Positions 1-5,623 of a DNA stretch of 5,623 bases are shown piece by piece (position 1 is the first letter of the stretch; the number at the start of each line of letters is the position of its first letter). Where the stretch lies: the NCBI GenBank assembly GCA_009936675.1, contig JAACDY010000033.1, positions 1 through 5,623 of the forward strand. The letters run 5' to 3'. The notes beneath the pieces are model-generated. The model was not told the DNA's origin. It saw only the letters and a list, made by a program, of their open reading frames with translations, and made no database searches. A program made the translations under genes and the position numbers. The DNA comes from Bacteroidota bacterium (GTDB lineage Bacteria; Bacteroidota; Bacteroidia; Flavobacteriales; Flavobacteriaceae).

Positions 1-33
1 AGGTTTGGGAAAAATAATGGATCATCATTTTGT

Positions 34-891
34 TTAGGTCAATTGTCGAATGAGTCCCTCTTGGGCAGTAGAGGCGACCAAAAGGCCGTCACGGTCAAAA
101 ATTGAACCCCGGGAAAATCCACGGGAATTGGAAGCACTAGGGCTGTCCATGGCATAGAGCAGCCATTCTTGTAGTGAAAAAGAACGGTGGAACCAAAGTG
201 CATGATCCAAGCTGGTATAAAAAGTAGGAGATTTACTCAACTCTTTTTTATGGGGTAGGGTGGCCGTTCGCAGTAAACCGTAGTCAGAGATATAGGCCAA
301 CAGTTGGTGCTGGATGTCCATTCCATATGGTGTTTTTTCTTTAGAACGAAACCAATAATTACTTTCTGCAGGGGCATCGATGTCATCCCTTAGACTGAGT
401 TTTTCCACGGGTCGGAATTCAATGACCTCAGGTTTTATTTTTTTAAATCGATTGTAGGCCTCCATGTCCGTATTTTGAGCTTCCAACTGCTCTAGGTCAC
501 TCAAGAGTTTTTCGGGGGGAATAAAGTTGGGCATGGAAAATTGATGATCCACACCGGGTTGATTAAGTTGGAATGAGGCAGACATATTGAAAATGGCCCT
601 GCCTTGCTGAAAAGCCACGACACGTCGGGTGGTAAAGCTTTTTCCATCACGGATGATGTCCACCTCATAGGTGATAGGTAAATCCAGATTTCCACCCAAG
701 ATAAAATAACCGTGAAGGGAATGGGCAAAACGATTCTGAGGAACCGTCTGATAGGCCGCATGAAGCGATTGCGCCAATACTTGTCCACCAAAAACACGAC
801 CCCAAGAAGTTTGGAAATTTCTCCCTTCAAAAGTATTTTCTCCTTTTTTTTCTAAAGTGATCAAATCGATCAATTCTTGAATGTGCTTCAT
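34..891 (-). CDS. tesB: Acyl-CoA thioesterase II (TesB family, double hotdog)
   Basis: Predicted cytoplasmic enzyme that hydrolyses acyl-CoA thioesters to free fatty acid and CoA. The 285 residues match the length of E. coli TesB (about 286), so it appears complete. The N-terminal hotdog carries GRVFGGQVLAQ (31-41), HSLHGYF (57-63) and the strand pair around RDGKSFTTRRVVAFQQGRAI (81-100). The C-terminal hotdog has ISDYGLL (201-207), SLDHALWFHR (227-236), EWLLY (242-246), SRGFSRG (256-262) and LVASTAQEG (271-279). By alignment to the E. coli catalytic triad (Asp204, Thr228, Gln278), the equivalents are Asp203, Ser227 and Gln277; Ser for Thr keeps the hydroxyl. No signal peptide is seen. The start fits because the conserved N-terminal hotdog begins shortly after it; no Shine-Dalgarno is visible, as is common in Bacteroidota. 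It starts 42 nt after the upstream sulfatase stop with no terminator between, so read-through is possible. Family assignment is firm; the physiological substrate is unknown. Confidence 0.95.
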   Translation of the reverse strand: MKHIQELIDLITLEKKGENTFEGRNFQTSWGRVFGGQVLAQSLHAAYQTVPQNRFAHSLHGYFILGGNLDLPITYEVDIIRDGKSFTTRRVVAFQQGRAIFNMSASFQLNQPGVDHQFSMPNFIPPEKLLSDLEQLEAQNTDMEAYNRFKKIKPEVIEFRPVEKLSLRDDIDAPAESNYWFRSKEKTPYGMDIQHQLLAYISDYGLLRTATLPHKKELSKSPTFYTSLDHALWFHRSFSLQEWLLYAMDSPSASNSRGFSRGSIFDRDGLLVASTAQEGLIRQLT

Positions 892-933
892 GGTTATAAA
901 TAGCGTTTAAATCTATTGCAAGTTAAGACTAAT

Positions 934-2361
934 TCAATAATCCTTCCCTGACTGGCTGTTTTGAATGCTCGTATTCCAGTCTTGATATTTAGACCGTAAA
1001 CGCTTTAATAGAAGAGGCTCAGCCTTTGACAAATCTTTTTCCTCAGAAGGGTCGTTCAACAGGTCAAAAAGTTGTATTGAACCGTCAGAAATACCGTACA
1101 TTTTATGTTGATTGTCAATCAAAGCGTATTGTTTTCCAAATTGGAAAGCTAAGGGATGGGATCTTATTTGTTTTTGACCCTTCCAATAGGGCATGAGATT
1201 TTCCCCGTCATAAGGTCGTTGGTATTTTTCTAGATCAATCCCCAAAATATGGGCAATGGTCGGGAAGTAGTCCGAAGTAAAACAAGGAGTATCAATCTGA
1301 GTTCCCGCTTTAATTTTTCCGGGCCATTCCACAATACCAGGAACTCTGATGCCCCCTTCGTGCAGACTCCTTTTTCTGCCCCTCAGGCCTTTGGTGATTC
1401 CCTGAGCCCTGCCGTGGGGGATGTTTTGATCTCTTACTTGAAGTGAGGTTTCTGGACCGTTGTCAGAGGTATAAAAAACCAAGGTATTGTCAGCAATCCC
1501 AAGGCTTTTGAGTTTGTTCCTCAGTCGGCCTACTTGTTCGTCCAAAGCTGAAATGACACCGTAGTAATGTTGTTGGCCTTCGCTGAGGTGGGCGTAGGGA
1601 GGTTTGTATTTGTCTCCAGTCAAAACTGGCAAATGGGGCGCATGAAACCAAACCACAGACAAAAAGGCTTGCCCTTTGGCCGCAGATTCTTCAACAAAAG
1701 GGATCACCCGATCCATAATCACACGGGAATCGTCCCCTCGGAGATTTTCGGTTACCTGTTGGCCAGGGCCTGTCCAGTAGTAGGTGCCAAAATGTCGACC
1801 TTCCACCAAAGAGGCTTTGACGTCCTCCGCATTTTGGGTCGGGGTGATCATGGGATCCCAGGTCGGTACTTTAGACTCGGTAACAAAACTAACGTCAAAA
1901 CCGTGATCCCAAGGAGGGGCATAATGGATGTCGTTCTTTTTTCTGCCCCCACGGTTGGCGTCCAATACATCACGAGTCAGAGTACCTAGGTGCCATTTGC
2001 CAAAATGCCCTGTGCGATAGCCTTTTTCTTTGACCATTTCGGCCAAAGTGATCTCTTGATCTTTGACATGTCCACAGTTGGCACTGCAAATGCCCATACG
2101 GGCGGGATGCCTGCCAGTCATCACACTGGCACGAGTGGGAGAGCAAACCGATCCCGCCGAATAAAATCGTGAAAAGACAGCTCCATTCTGCGCCATGGCA
2201 TCCAAGTGGGGCGTATTTAGGTGGGGATGGCCGTTAAAGCCCACATCGCCCCATCCTTGGTCATCGGCCATGATCAAAATGATGTTGGGGGTTTTGGATT
2301 CCGGCGGTTGACAGGCCAACACTAAAATGGAAATCAATAGAGGAGTCAAAAATGGTTTCAT
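934..2361 (-). CDS. S1-family sulfatase, predicted lipoprotein (475 aa, CSPTR type)
   Basis: Predicted type I sulfatase (alkaline phosphatase superfamily) that hydrolyses sulfate esters, probably on a glycan. The N-terminus is a lipoprotein signal with lipobox VLAC and lipidated Cys17; the catalytic core starts only about nine residues later. Visible active-site elements: metal-binding Asp33-Asp34 in MADDQGWGD; Cys73-Ser-Pro-Thr-Arg77, the motif in which Cys is converted to formylglycine; GKWHLG (121-126) with Lys122 and His124; HAPH (240-243); SDNG (299-302) giving Asp300 and Asn301 as metal ligands; and GLRGRKRSLHEGGIRVP (325-341) with sulfate-binding Lys330. The C-terminal subdomain ends with the usual LFDLLNDPSE (431-440). 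All key residues are present and the length is normal, so it should be active if matured by a formylglycine-generating enzyme or anSME, neither of which is in the window. It lies 81 nt downstream of a second sulfatase, with a hairpin terminator in the gap. The substrate class cannot be assigned from sequence. Confidence 0.95.
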   Translation of the reverse strand: MKPFLTPLLISILVLACQPPESKTPNIILIMADDQGWGDVGFNGHPHLNTPHLDAMAQNGAVFSRFYSAGSVCSPTRASVMTGRHPARMGICSANCGHVKDQEITLAEMVKEKGYRTGHFGKWHLGTLTRDVLDANRGGRKKNDIHYAPPWDHGFDVSFVTESKVPTWDPMITPTQNAEDVKASLVEGRHFGTYYWTGPGQQVTENLRGDDSRVIMDRVIPFVEESAAKGQAFLSVVWFHAPHLPVLTGDKYKPPYAHLSEGQQHYYGVISALDEQVGRLRNKLKSLGIADNTLVFYTSDNGPETSLQVRDQNIPHGRAQGITKGLRGRKRSLHEGGIRVPGIVEWPGKIKAGTQIDTPCFTSDYFPTIAHILGIDLEKYQRPYDGENLMPYWKGQKQIRSHPLAFQFGKQYALIDNQHKMYGISDGSIQLFDLLNDPSEEKDLSKAEPLLLKRLRSKYQDWNTSIQNSQSGKDY

Positions 2362-2383
2362 CTTGCTTGAAGTCTTTTTTTAT

Positions 2384-2421
2384 AAAAAAACCCTTTTTAA
2401 CGAAACATCAAAAAGGGTTTT
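2384..2421 (-). terminator. Rho-independent terminator between the two sulfatases
   Basis: Read on the minus strand, AAAACCCTTTTT (2421-2410) pairs perfectly over 12 bp with AAAAAGGGTTTT (2398-2387) around an 11-nt loop, and the T-run continues to 2384 before ATA. It lies 22 nt after the stop codon of the 528-aa sulfatase and 22 nt before the start of the 475-aa sulfatase. The orientation of the longer T-tract fits termination of minus-strand transcripts. The stem is AT-rich apart from the CCC/GGG core, so termination may be partial. No convincing promoter is visible between it and the next start codon, so expression of the downstream sulfatase may depend on read-through. Confidence 0.8.
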
Positions 2422-2442
2422 CTTAGCTTAAACTAAAAGAGT

Positions 2443-4029
2443 TTAACGATTGACATAGCTGTCGATAAATTGCTTGTCCAATTCATCAGAGTCGCCATAT
2501 TTTTCGCGCATCTCGTCATATCTTTTATGCATAATTTCCTGCACTTCAGCATAGGCAGGATCATCGTAAATATTGTTCATTTCCGAAGGGTCTTTTTCCA
2601 AATCGTACATTTCCCATACGTCGATATCATAGTAGAAATGCATAAGCTTGTAACGGTCGGTTCTTACCCCATTGTGTCTTTTGACCATGTGTACTGAGGG
2701 ATATTCGTAATAGGTGTAATAAATGGCATCACGCCACTCGCTGTTTTCCTGACTGACCACTTTTCTAAAAGACTCTCCCTGCATGTCCTCGGGTATATTT
2801 AGCCCTGCATAGTCCAAAAAGGTGGGCGCAAAATCTAAGTTCTGGATCAATTGATCGATTTGAGTACCTGCTTTTATTTCTTTAGGATAACGCATCAAAA
2901 GCGGAGTCCTAAGGGATTCTTCGTACATGAATCTTTTGTCAAACCAACCGTGCTCTCCCAGATAAAATCCTTGATCGGAGGTGTAAACGACTATGGTGTT
3001 TTCAGCCAAGCCGTTTTGATCGAGATAGTCCAAGACCTCCCCTACTCCATCGTCAACAGATTGTATGGTTCTGAGATAGTCTTTTAGGTAACGGTTGAAT
3101 TTCCAAAGGGCCAATTCTTTACCTTCGAGTTTGGCGGATTTCATCGCATCATTTTTTGGGGTATAGGCCTTTAGCCAAGCTTCTCGTTGTTCGGGGGTAA
3201 AGCGTTCGAGTTCTCTATTGAATCGGGTTTCTCTGCCATAGGGGTCAACGAGAAATTTAAAATCGTGTCCCCAACGTCCATGACCTCCGTTGCCATTGGC
3301 CGCGGCAATCTGCTCTTCGGAAGCGGCAATCATCATCTCTTGTGCAGCTGCGGCAGGACGACCTTCATAGTCATCGAAGAAGTTGTCTGGAAAATCAAAA
3401 GTCTTATCGTCAAAAAGGGTCAAATACTTTTCTTCGGATTGCCAATTTCTGTGGGGAGCCTTTTGGTGATACAACAATAAAAACGGTTTGGTTTTGTCCC
3501 TTTTATTTTTCAGCCAATCCAGACTCAATTGGGTGGTGATGCTGGTTACATAGCCTTGTATGCGTTCCTTTACCCCATTGATGATAAAATCGGGATTGTA
3601 GTAGTGACCTTGACCGGGCAAAACAGCAGAATAGTCAAAACCTTGTGGGAGCCCCCTAAGGTGAATTTTCCCAACCATAGCGGTATGATAACCGCTGGCT
3701 TGAAGGTTTTTAGCAAAATTGGGTTGATCCCAATTAAAGTCTTGGATGTTGTCCACCTTTCCATTTACAAAACTGTGCTTTCCAGTGAGCATCACTGCTC
3801 TACTGGGAGCACAAATGGAGTTGGTTACAAAGCCCTTATTAAACAGGGCTCCCTCTTGGGCAATACGGTCAATATTGGGTGTGTTATTCAAACCATGTCC
3901 ATAGGCACTTACCGCTTGAAAAGCGTGATCATCGGACATAATAAAAACAATATTGGGGGGCTGTTGTTTTTCTTGCTCACAAGAGATAAGAAGTGGCATA
4001 AGAAAAACGAATAGAATCAATTTATTCAT
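2443..4029 (-). CDS. S1-family sulfatase, predicted lipoprotein (528 aa, CAPSR type, GlcNAc-6-sulfatase-like)
   Basis: Predicted formylglycine-dependent sulfatase exported as a lipoprotein: hydrophobic N-terminus, lipobox LISC with Cys17, then an acidic Glu-Gln-Glu stretch. Core motifs: Asp33-Asp34 in MSDDH; Cys73-Ala-Pro-Ser-Arg77 (FGly site) within SICAPSRAVMLTGKHS; GKIHLRG (120-126) with Lys121 and His123; HQKAPH (188-193); SDQGFYLGEHGWFDKRFMYE (351-370), giving metal ligands Asp352/Gln353 and probable sulfate-binding Lys365; and a C-terminal block GVRTDRYKLMHFYYDID (454-470) followed by WEMYDLEKDPSE. The SDQGFYLGEHGWFDK and GVRTDRYKL blocks recall bacterial proteins annotated as N-acetylglucosamine-6-sulfatase or mucin-desulfating sulfatase (MdsA-like); this is recognition from memory, and marine relatives may act on algal sulfated glycans. 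Residues about 214-300 form a long helical or loop insertion before the YLKDYLRTIQSVDD helix, partly typical of the subgroup. The gene is divergent from an oxidoreductase across a 112-nt spacer and followed by a terminator. Sulfatase call firm, substrate uncertain. Confidence 0.95.
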   Translation of the reverse strand: MNKLILFVFLMPLLISCEQEKQQPPNIVFIMSDDHAFQAVSAYGHGLNNTPNIDRIAQEGALFNKGFVTNSICAPSRAVMLTGKHSFVNGKVDNIQDFNWDQPNFAKNLQASGYHTAMVGKIHLRGLPQGFDYSAVLPGQGHYYNPDFIINGVKERIQGYVTSITTQLSLDWLKNKRDKTKPFLLLYHQKAPHRNWQSEEKYLTLFDDKTFDFPDNFFDDYEGRPAAAAQEMMIAASEEQIAAANGNGGHGRWGHDFKFLVDPYGRETRFNRELERFTPEQREAWLKAYTPKNDAMKSAKLEGKELALWKFNRYLKDYLRTIQSVDDGVGEVLDYLDQNGLAENTIVVYTSDQGFYLGEHGWFDKRFMYEESLRTPLLMRYPKEIKAGTQIDQLIQNLDFAPTFLDYAGLNIPEDMQGESFRKVVSQENSEWRDAIYYTYYEYPSVHMVKRHNGVRTDRYKLMHFYYDIDVWEMYDLEKDPSEMNNIYDDPAYAEVQEIMHKRYDEMREKYGDSDELDKQFIDSYVNR

Positions 4030-4039
4030 TGGATTTAAT

Positions 4040-4049
4040 CTTTTAAAAG
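4040..4049. repeat. Perfect 10-bp palindrome CTTTTAAAAG upstream of the 528-aa sulfatase
   Basis: CTTTTAAAAG is a perfect palindrome lying 11-20 nt upstream of the minus-strand ATG at 4029, downstream of the candidate promoter element at 4055-4063. It could be a small operator or a translation-affecting element. AT-rich palindromes of this size arise by chance in such DNA, so function is unproven. Confidence 0.35.
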
Positions 4050-4054
4050 AACCA

Positions 4055-4063
4055 CAAATTATA
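4055..4063 (-). promoter_or_regulatory. Candidate -7 element TATAATTTG for the 528-aa sulfatase
   Basis: On the minus strand TATAATTTG resembles the Bacteroidota -7 consensus TAnnTTTG with one extra base between TA and TTTG, and also contains a TATAAT-like core. It ends 25 nt before the sulfatase ATG, giving a short leader. I see no strong TTG-type -33 element at the right spacing; a GTTAATAG stretch lies upstream. This is the best promoter-like match in the spacer but remains tentative. Confidence 0.35.
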
Positions 4064-4070
4064 AAAATTT
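4056..4070. repeat. Inverted repeat AAATT-N5-AATTT in the divergent spacer
   Basis: AAATT (4056-4060) and AATTT (4066-4070) form a 5-bp inverted repeat overlapping the candidate sulfatase promoter element. The same half-sites recur at 4110-4120 with one central base. Together they could be sites for a dimeric regulator, but the DNA here is so AT-rich that chance is a real alternative. Confidence 0.3.
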
Positions 4071-4109
4071 CTATTAACTGAAGTAAGTATTCGTAATTGA
4101 TAAAATCTT

Positions 4110-4120
4110 AAATTGAATTT
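4110..4120. repeat. Inverted repeat AAATT-N1-AATTT upstream of the oxidoreductase
   Basis: AAATTGAATTT is a perfect 5-bp inverted repeat with one central base, 21 nt upstream of the plus-strand ATG at 4142. It shares half-sites with the element at 4056-4070 and overlaps TAAATTG (4109-4115), a weak match to a Bacteroidota -7 box. Function is unproven. Confidence 0.3.
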
Positions 4121-4129
4121 CCAAAAATT

Positions 4130-4134
4130 AAGGA
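4130..4134 (+). promoter_or_regulatory. Shine-Dalgarno-like AAGGA for the oxidoreductase
   Basis: AAGGA ends 7 nt before the ATG at 4142, a standard spacing for anti-SD pairing. None of the other complete genes in the window shows such a site, so this stands out and supports the chosen start. Confidence 0.5.
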
Positions 4135-4141
4135 TTATAGA

Positions 4142-5110
4142 ATGAACAAAACAATAAAATGGGGAATCGCTGGTTTGGGCAATATTGCCCGAAAGTTTGC
4201 TGGTGATTTAAAAGGAGTACCACAAGCCGAATTGGTTGCAGTTGCTTCAAGTGATATTGACCGTGCCAAGACTTTCCATAGTGAATTTGACGGTCAAAAA
4301 GCCTATGATAATTATGAGGATTTGTACCGTGATCCCGAGATTGAAGTCATTTATATTGCCAGTCTCAACCAAAACCACAAAGCGATGAGTATGGCGGCAC
4401 TCCAAGCGGGAAAAGGAGTTTTGTGCGAAAAGCCTTTGGGGCTCAATACAAAAGAAATGCAGGAAATGATAGCCTTGGCCCAAAAACAAAATTGTTTTCT
4501 GATGGAAGCTTTGTGGTCGCGTTTTAATCCCGCCATTAGAAAAGTCAAACAATGGGTAGAGGAGGGACAGATCGGTGACCCTAAATTTCTCTATGCCGAG
4601 TTTTCCTTTTACCGGCTCAATATAGATTCTTCTCATCGTTTGATGGATCCAAAAAAAGGAGGAGGGGTTTTGCTAGACATCGGAGTGTATCCCCTTTTTC
4701 TGGCCTATATTATTTTGGGTAAACCCAAATATATCGCTGCCCAATCCCTCTTTGCAAACACAGGTGTAGATGTTCAGACCTCCATGATCTTGCAATATGA
4801 AAATGCCCAAGCGGTGCTCTATTGCGGTATGGCCAACGAAAGTGACAACAACGCCAAGTTGGGGGGAACCGAAGGAGAAATACTATTGCATGGTTTTTGG
4901 CACAATGCCCAAAAAGTTAGCTTGACCCAAGCTGGAAATACTATACAAGCAGATTTTCCCTCAACTGGCAACGGTTATGTTCCCGAAATTGAGGAGGTCA
5001 ACCGCTGTATCGCCTCAGGCAAAAAAGAAAGTGAGTTGTGGAGTCACAATGATGCCTTGGAATTGGGACGAATGGTAGAGGAAGTTTTCGAAAAAATAAG
5101 GCAAAAATAG
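4142..5110 (+). CDS. Gfo/Idh/MocA family NAD(P)-dependent oxidoreductase
   Basis: Predicted cytoplasmic dehydrogenase of 322 residues, normal length for the family. The Rossmann fold starts at the N-terminus with WGIAGLGNIARKFA (7-20), the GxxGxG dinucleotide-binding loop being Gly8, Gly11 and Gly13. CEKPLG (95-100) holds the conserved Glu-Lys-Pro with catalytic Lys97. FLMEALWSRFNP (119-130) opens the C-terminal alpha/beta domain, and GGGVLLDIGVYP (173-184) carries Asp179 and Tyr183 of the substrate pocket. FLMEALWSRF and LLDIGVYP are characteristic of the branch containing dihydrodiol dehydrogenase and D-xylose dehydrogenase, so oxidation or reduction of a sugar or related polyol is plausible; the substrate is not determined. 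No signal peptide is present. The start is supported by an AAGGA site and by the Rossmann strand beginning at once. It diverges from the sulfatase gene, which suggests shared regulation, and converges on the next gene with only 3 nt between stop codons. I see no terminator after it. Confidence 0.93.
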   Translation: MNKTIKWGIAGLGNIARKFAGDLKGVPQAELVAVASSDIDRAKTFHSEFDGQKAYDNYEDLYRDPEIEVIYIASLNQNHKAMSMAALQAGKGVLCEKPLGLNTKEMQEMIALAQKQNCFLMEALWSRFNPAIRKVKQWVEEGQIGDPKFLYAEFSFYRLNIDSSHRLMDPKKGGGVLLDIGVYPLFLAYIILGKPKYIAAQSLFANTGVDVQTSMILQYENAQAVLYCGMANESDNNAKLGGTEGEILLHGFWHNAQKVSLTQAGNTIQADFPSTGNGYVPEIEEVNRCIASGKKESELWSHNDALELGRMVEEVFEKIRQK

Positions 5111-5113
5111 CTA

Positions 5114-5623
5114 CTACCTCAGCAGAAAAGATTTACTGTAGGTTTTGTCTTGGTTGACCGTGATTTTGTAGAAATACTGTCCTGAAGGAAGGTCATGGGC
5201 AGCAAGATCAATTAAAGAAAGGGTGTGTCTTCCCGAGCTTAAACGGGTGTCGATGGTGTTGCCTACTTTTCTTCCCAACACATCAAAGACAGCAATTTCA
5301 ACCTGAGCATATTCGTTAATGGTCAAATATAAGCTGACTCCTTGATCTGCATTGACTGCTGCGTGGAGTGGCATCAGCGGATCATCTGTCAGGGGCAAGT
5401 TTTCCGAACCATCGCATCCCAATCCCAATCCTAAAAGATCGGGCTTAGGGCCACTAATGGCATTGCCTACATCCACTGGATCGGCACACAGCCAATCTGT
5501 TAGAACAGAAGCATAAACCGCCCTAAAGTCGATCCCACTGGCCATATTGCCCTGTTTGTCTAGTGCCGATAGACTGGGGTGCTTCCCAATAAAACCACTG
5601 CCTTGAAGTGCAGGTCCGAAAAG
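5114..5623 (-). CDS. DUF1501 family protein with T9SS type A sorting domain (C-terminal part, 5' end beyond window)
   Basis: The frame is open from the stop at 5114-5116 to the window edge, giving 169 visible C-terminal residues; the internal Met encoded at 5545 is not the start, because homologous-looking sequence continues upstream of it. Fragment residues 14-45 (GKHPSLSALDKQGN, then IDFRAVYASVLTDWL) look like the end of a DUF1501 domain, a family in the alkaline phosphatase superfamily usually exported and of unknown function. A short linker follows with Cys46 and Cys70, which could form a disulfide. Residues about 88-169 are a type IX secretion sorting domain: a beta-strand region, VFDVLGRKV (112-120), LPSGQYFYKITV (145-156), then a terminal YSKSFLLR. 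Such domains direct outer-membrane translocation and then surface attachment or release. In Bacteroidota, DUF1501 genes often neighbour DUF1800 genes; a partner would lie to the right, outside the window. The sorting-domain call is firm; the DUF1501 call rests on a short segment. Confidence 0.85.
   Translation of the reverse strand, partial: LFGPALQGSGFIGKHPSLSALDKQGNMASGIDFRAVYASVLTDWLCADPVDVGNAISGPKPDLLGLGLGCDGSENLPLTDDPLMPLHAAVNADQGVSLYLTINEYAQVEIAVFDVLGRKVGNTIDTRLSSGRHTLSLIDLAAHDLPSGQYFYKITVNQDKTYSKSFLLR

Noticed and set aside
1..28. Possible start of a further minus-strand gene just after tesB, with ATGATG at 28-23 and eight to nine open codons to the edge.
   Set aside because: Too few codons to identify or even support a coding region; it could simply be downstream spacer.
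501..830. 109-codon open frame on the minus strand.
   Set aside because: It lies wholly inside tesB in another frame and has no recognisable domain.
1567..1989. 140-codon plus-strand open frame opposite the 475-aa sulfatase, and similar ones at 1249-1446 and 1990-2172.
   Set aside because: Antisense shadows of a gene with clear catalytic motifs; their translations show no family features.
3529..4014. 161-codon plus-strand open frame opposite the N-terminal half of the 528-aa sulfatase.
   Set aside because: Antisense to the catalytic core and signal peptide of a well-supported gene; no domain is seen.
4030..4141. Riboswitch or small RNA in the divergent spacer.
   Set aside because: No GC-containing stems or conserved aptamer-like blocks; only short AT palindromes are present.
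4247..4636. 129-codon minus-strand open frame opposite the oxidoreductase.
   Set aside because: Complement of the conserved Rossmann and EKP region; low-complexity translation without recognisable motifs.
5114..5545. Treating the Met encoded at 5545 as the start of a complete 143-aa protein.
   Set aside because: The frame stays open for 26 more codons to the edge and that stretch matches the DUF1501 C-terminal pattern, so the gene is truncated by the window.

Overview
The window looks like a chromosomal piece from a member of the Bacteroidota, probably a marine or otherwise polysaccharide-degrading flavobacterium-like organism. The evidence is a C-terminal type IX secretion (T9SS type A) sorting domain on the right-edge gene, two predicted lipoprotein S1-family sulfatases, AT-rich intergenic DNA, and mostly absent Shine-Dalgarno sequences. 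Genus-level placement is not possible from the sequence alone.

Layout, left to right. A cytoplasmic acyl-CoA thioesterase II (TesB type) is at 34-891 on the minus strand. Two sulfatases follow on the same strand, at 934-2361 and 2443-4029. They are transcribed right to left, so the order of transcription is 528-aa sulfatase, 475-aa sulfatase, thioesterase. A strong hairpin with a U-tract lies in the 81-nt gap between the sulfatases, and only 42 nt separate the 475-aa sulfatase from tesB. A 112-nt AT-rich divergent spacer (4030-4141) separates the 528-aa sulfatase from a plus-strand Gfo/Idh/MocA-family NAD(P)-dependent oxidoreductase (4142-5110). Three bases after that gene, the minus-strand 3' end of a DUF1501-family protein with a T9SS sorting domain begins at 5114. 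It stays open to the right edge and is therefore 5'-truncated by the window.

Functional reading. Both sulfatases carry the Cys-X-Pro-X-Arg motif that is matured to formylglycine, metal-ligand aspartates and a lipobox, so they are predicted to be envelope-anchored enzymes that remove sulfate from glycans. The 528-aa enzyme resembles the bacterial N-acetylglucosamine-6-sulfatase/mucin-desulfating group, but its real substrate cannot be read from sequence. The divergent oxidoreductase may act on a sugar released downstream; this is inferred from position only. No SusC/SusD pair, glycoside hydrolase, regulator or sulfatase-maturating enzyme is present, so this is at most the edge of a polysaccharide utilisation locus. 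The thioesterase is probably an unrelated housekeeping gene. I see no CRISPR array, tRNA, rRNA, transposon or clearly new system; the items worth a second look are small-scale.
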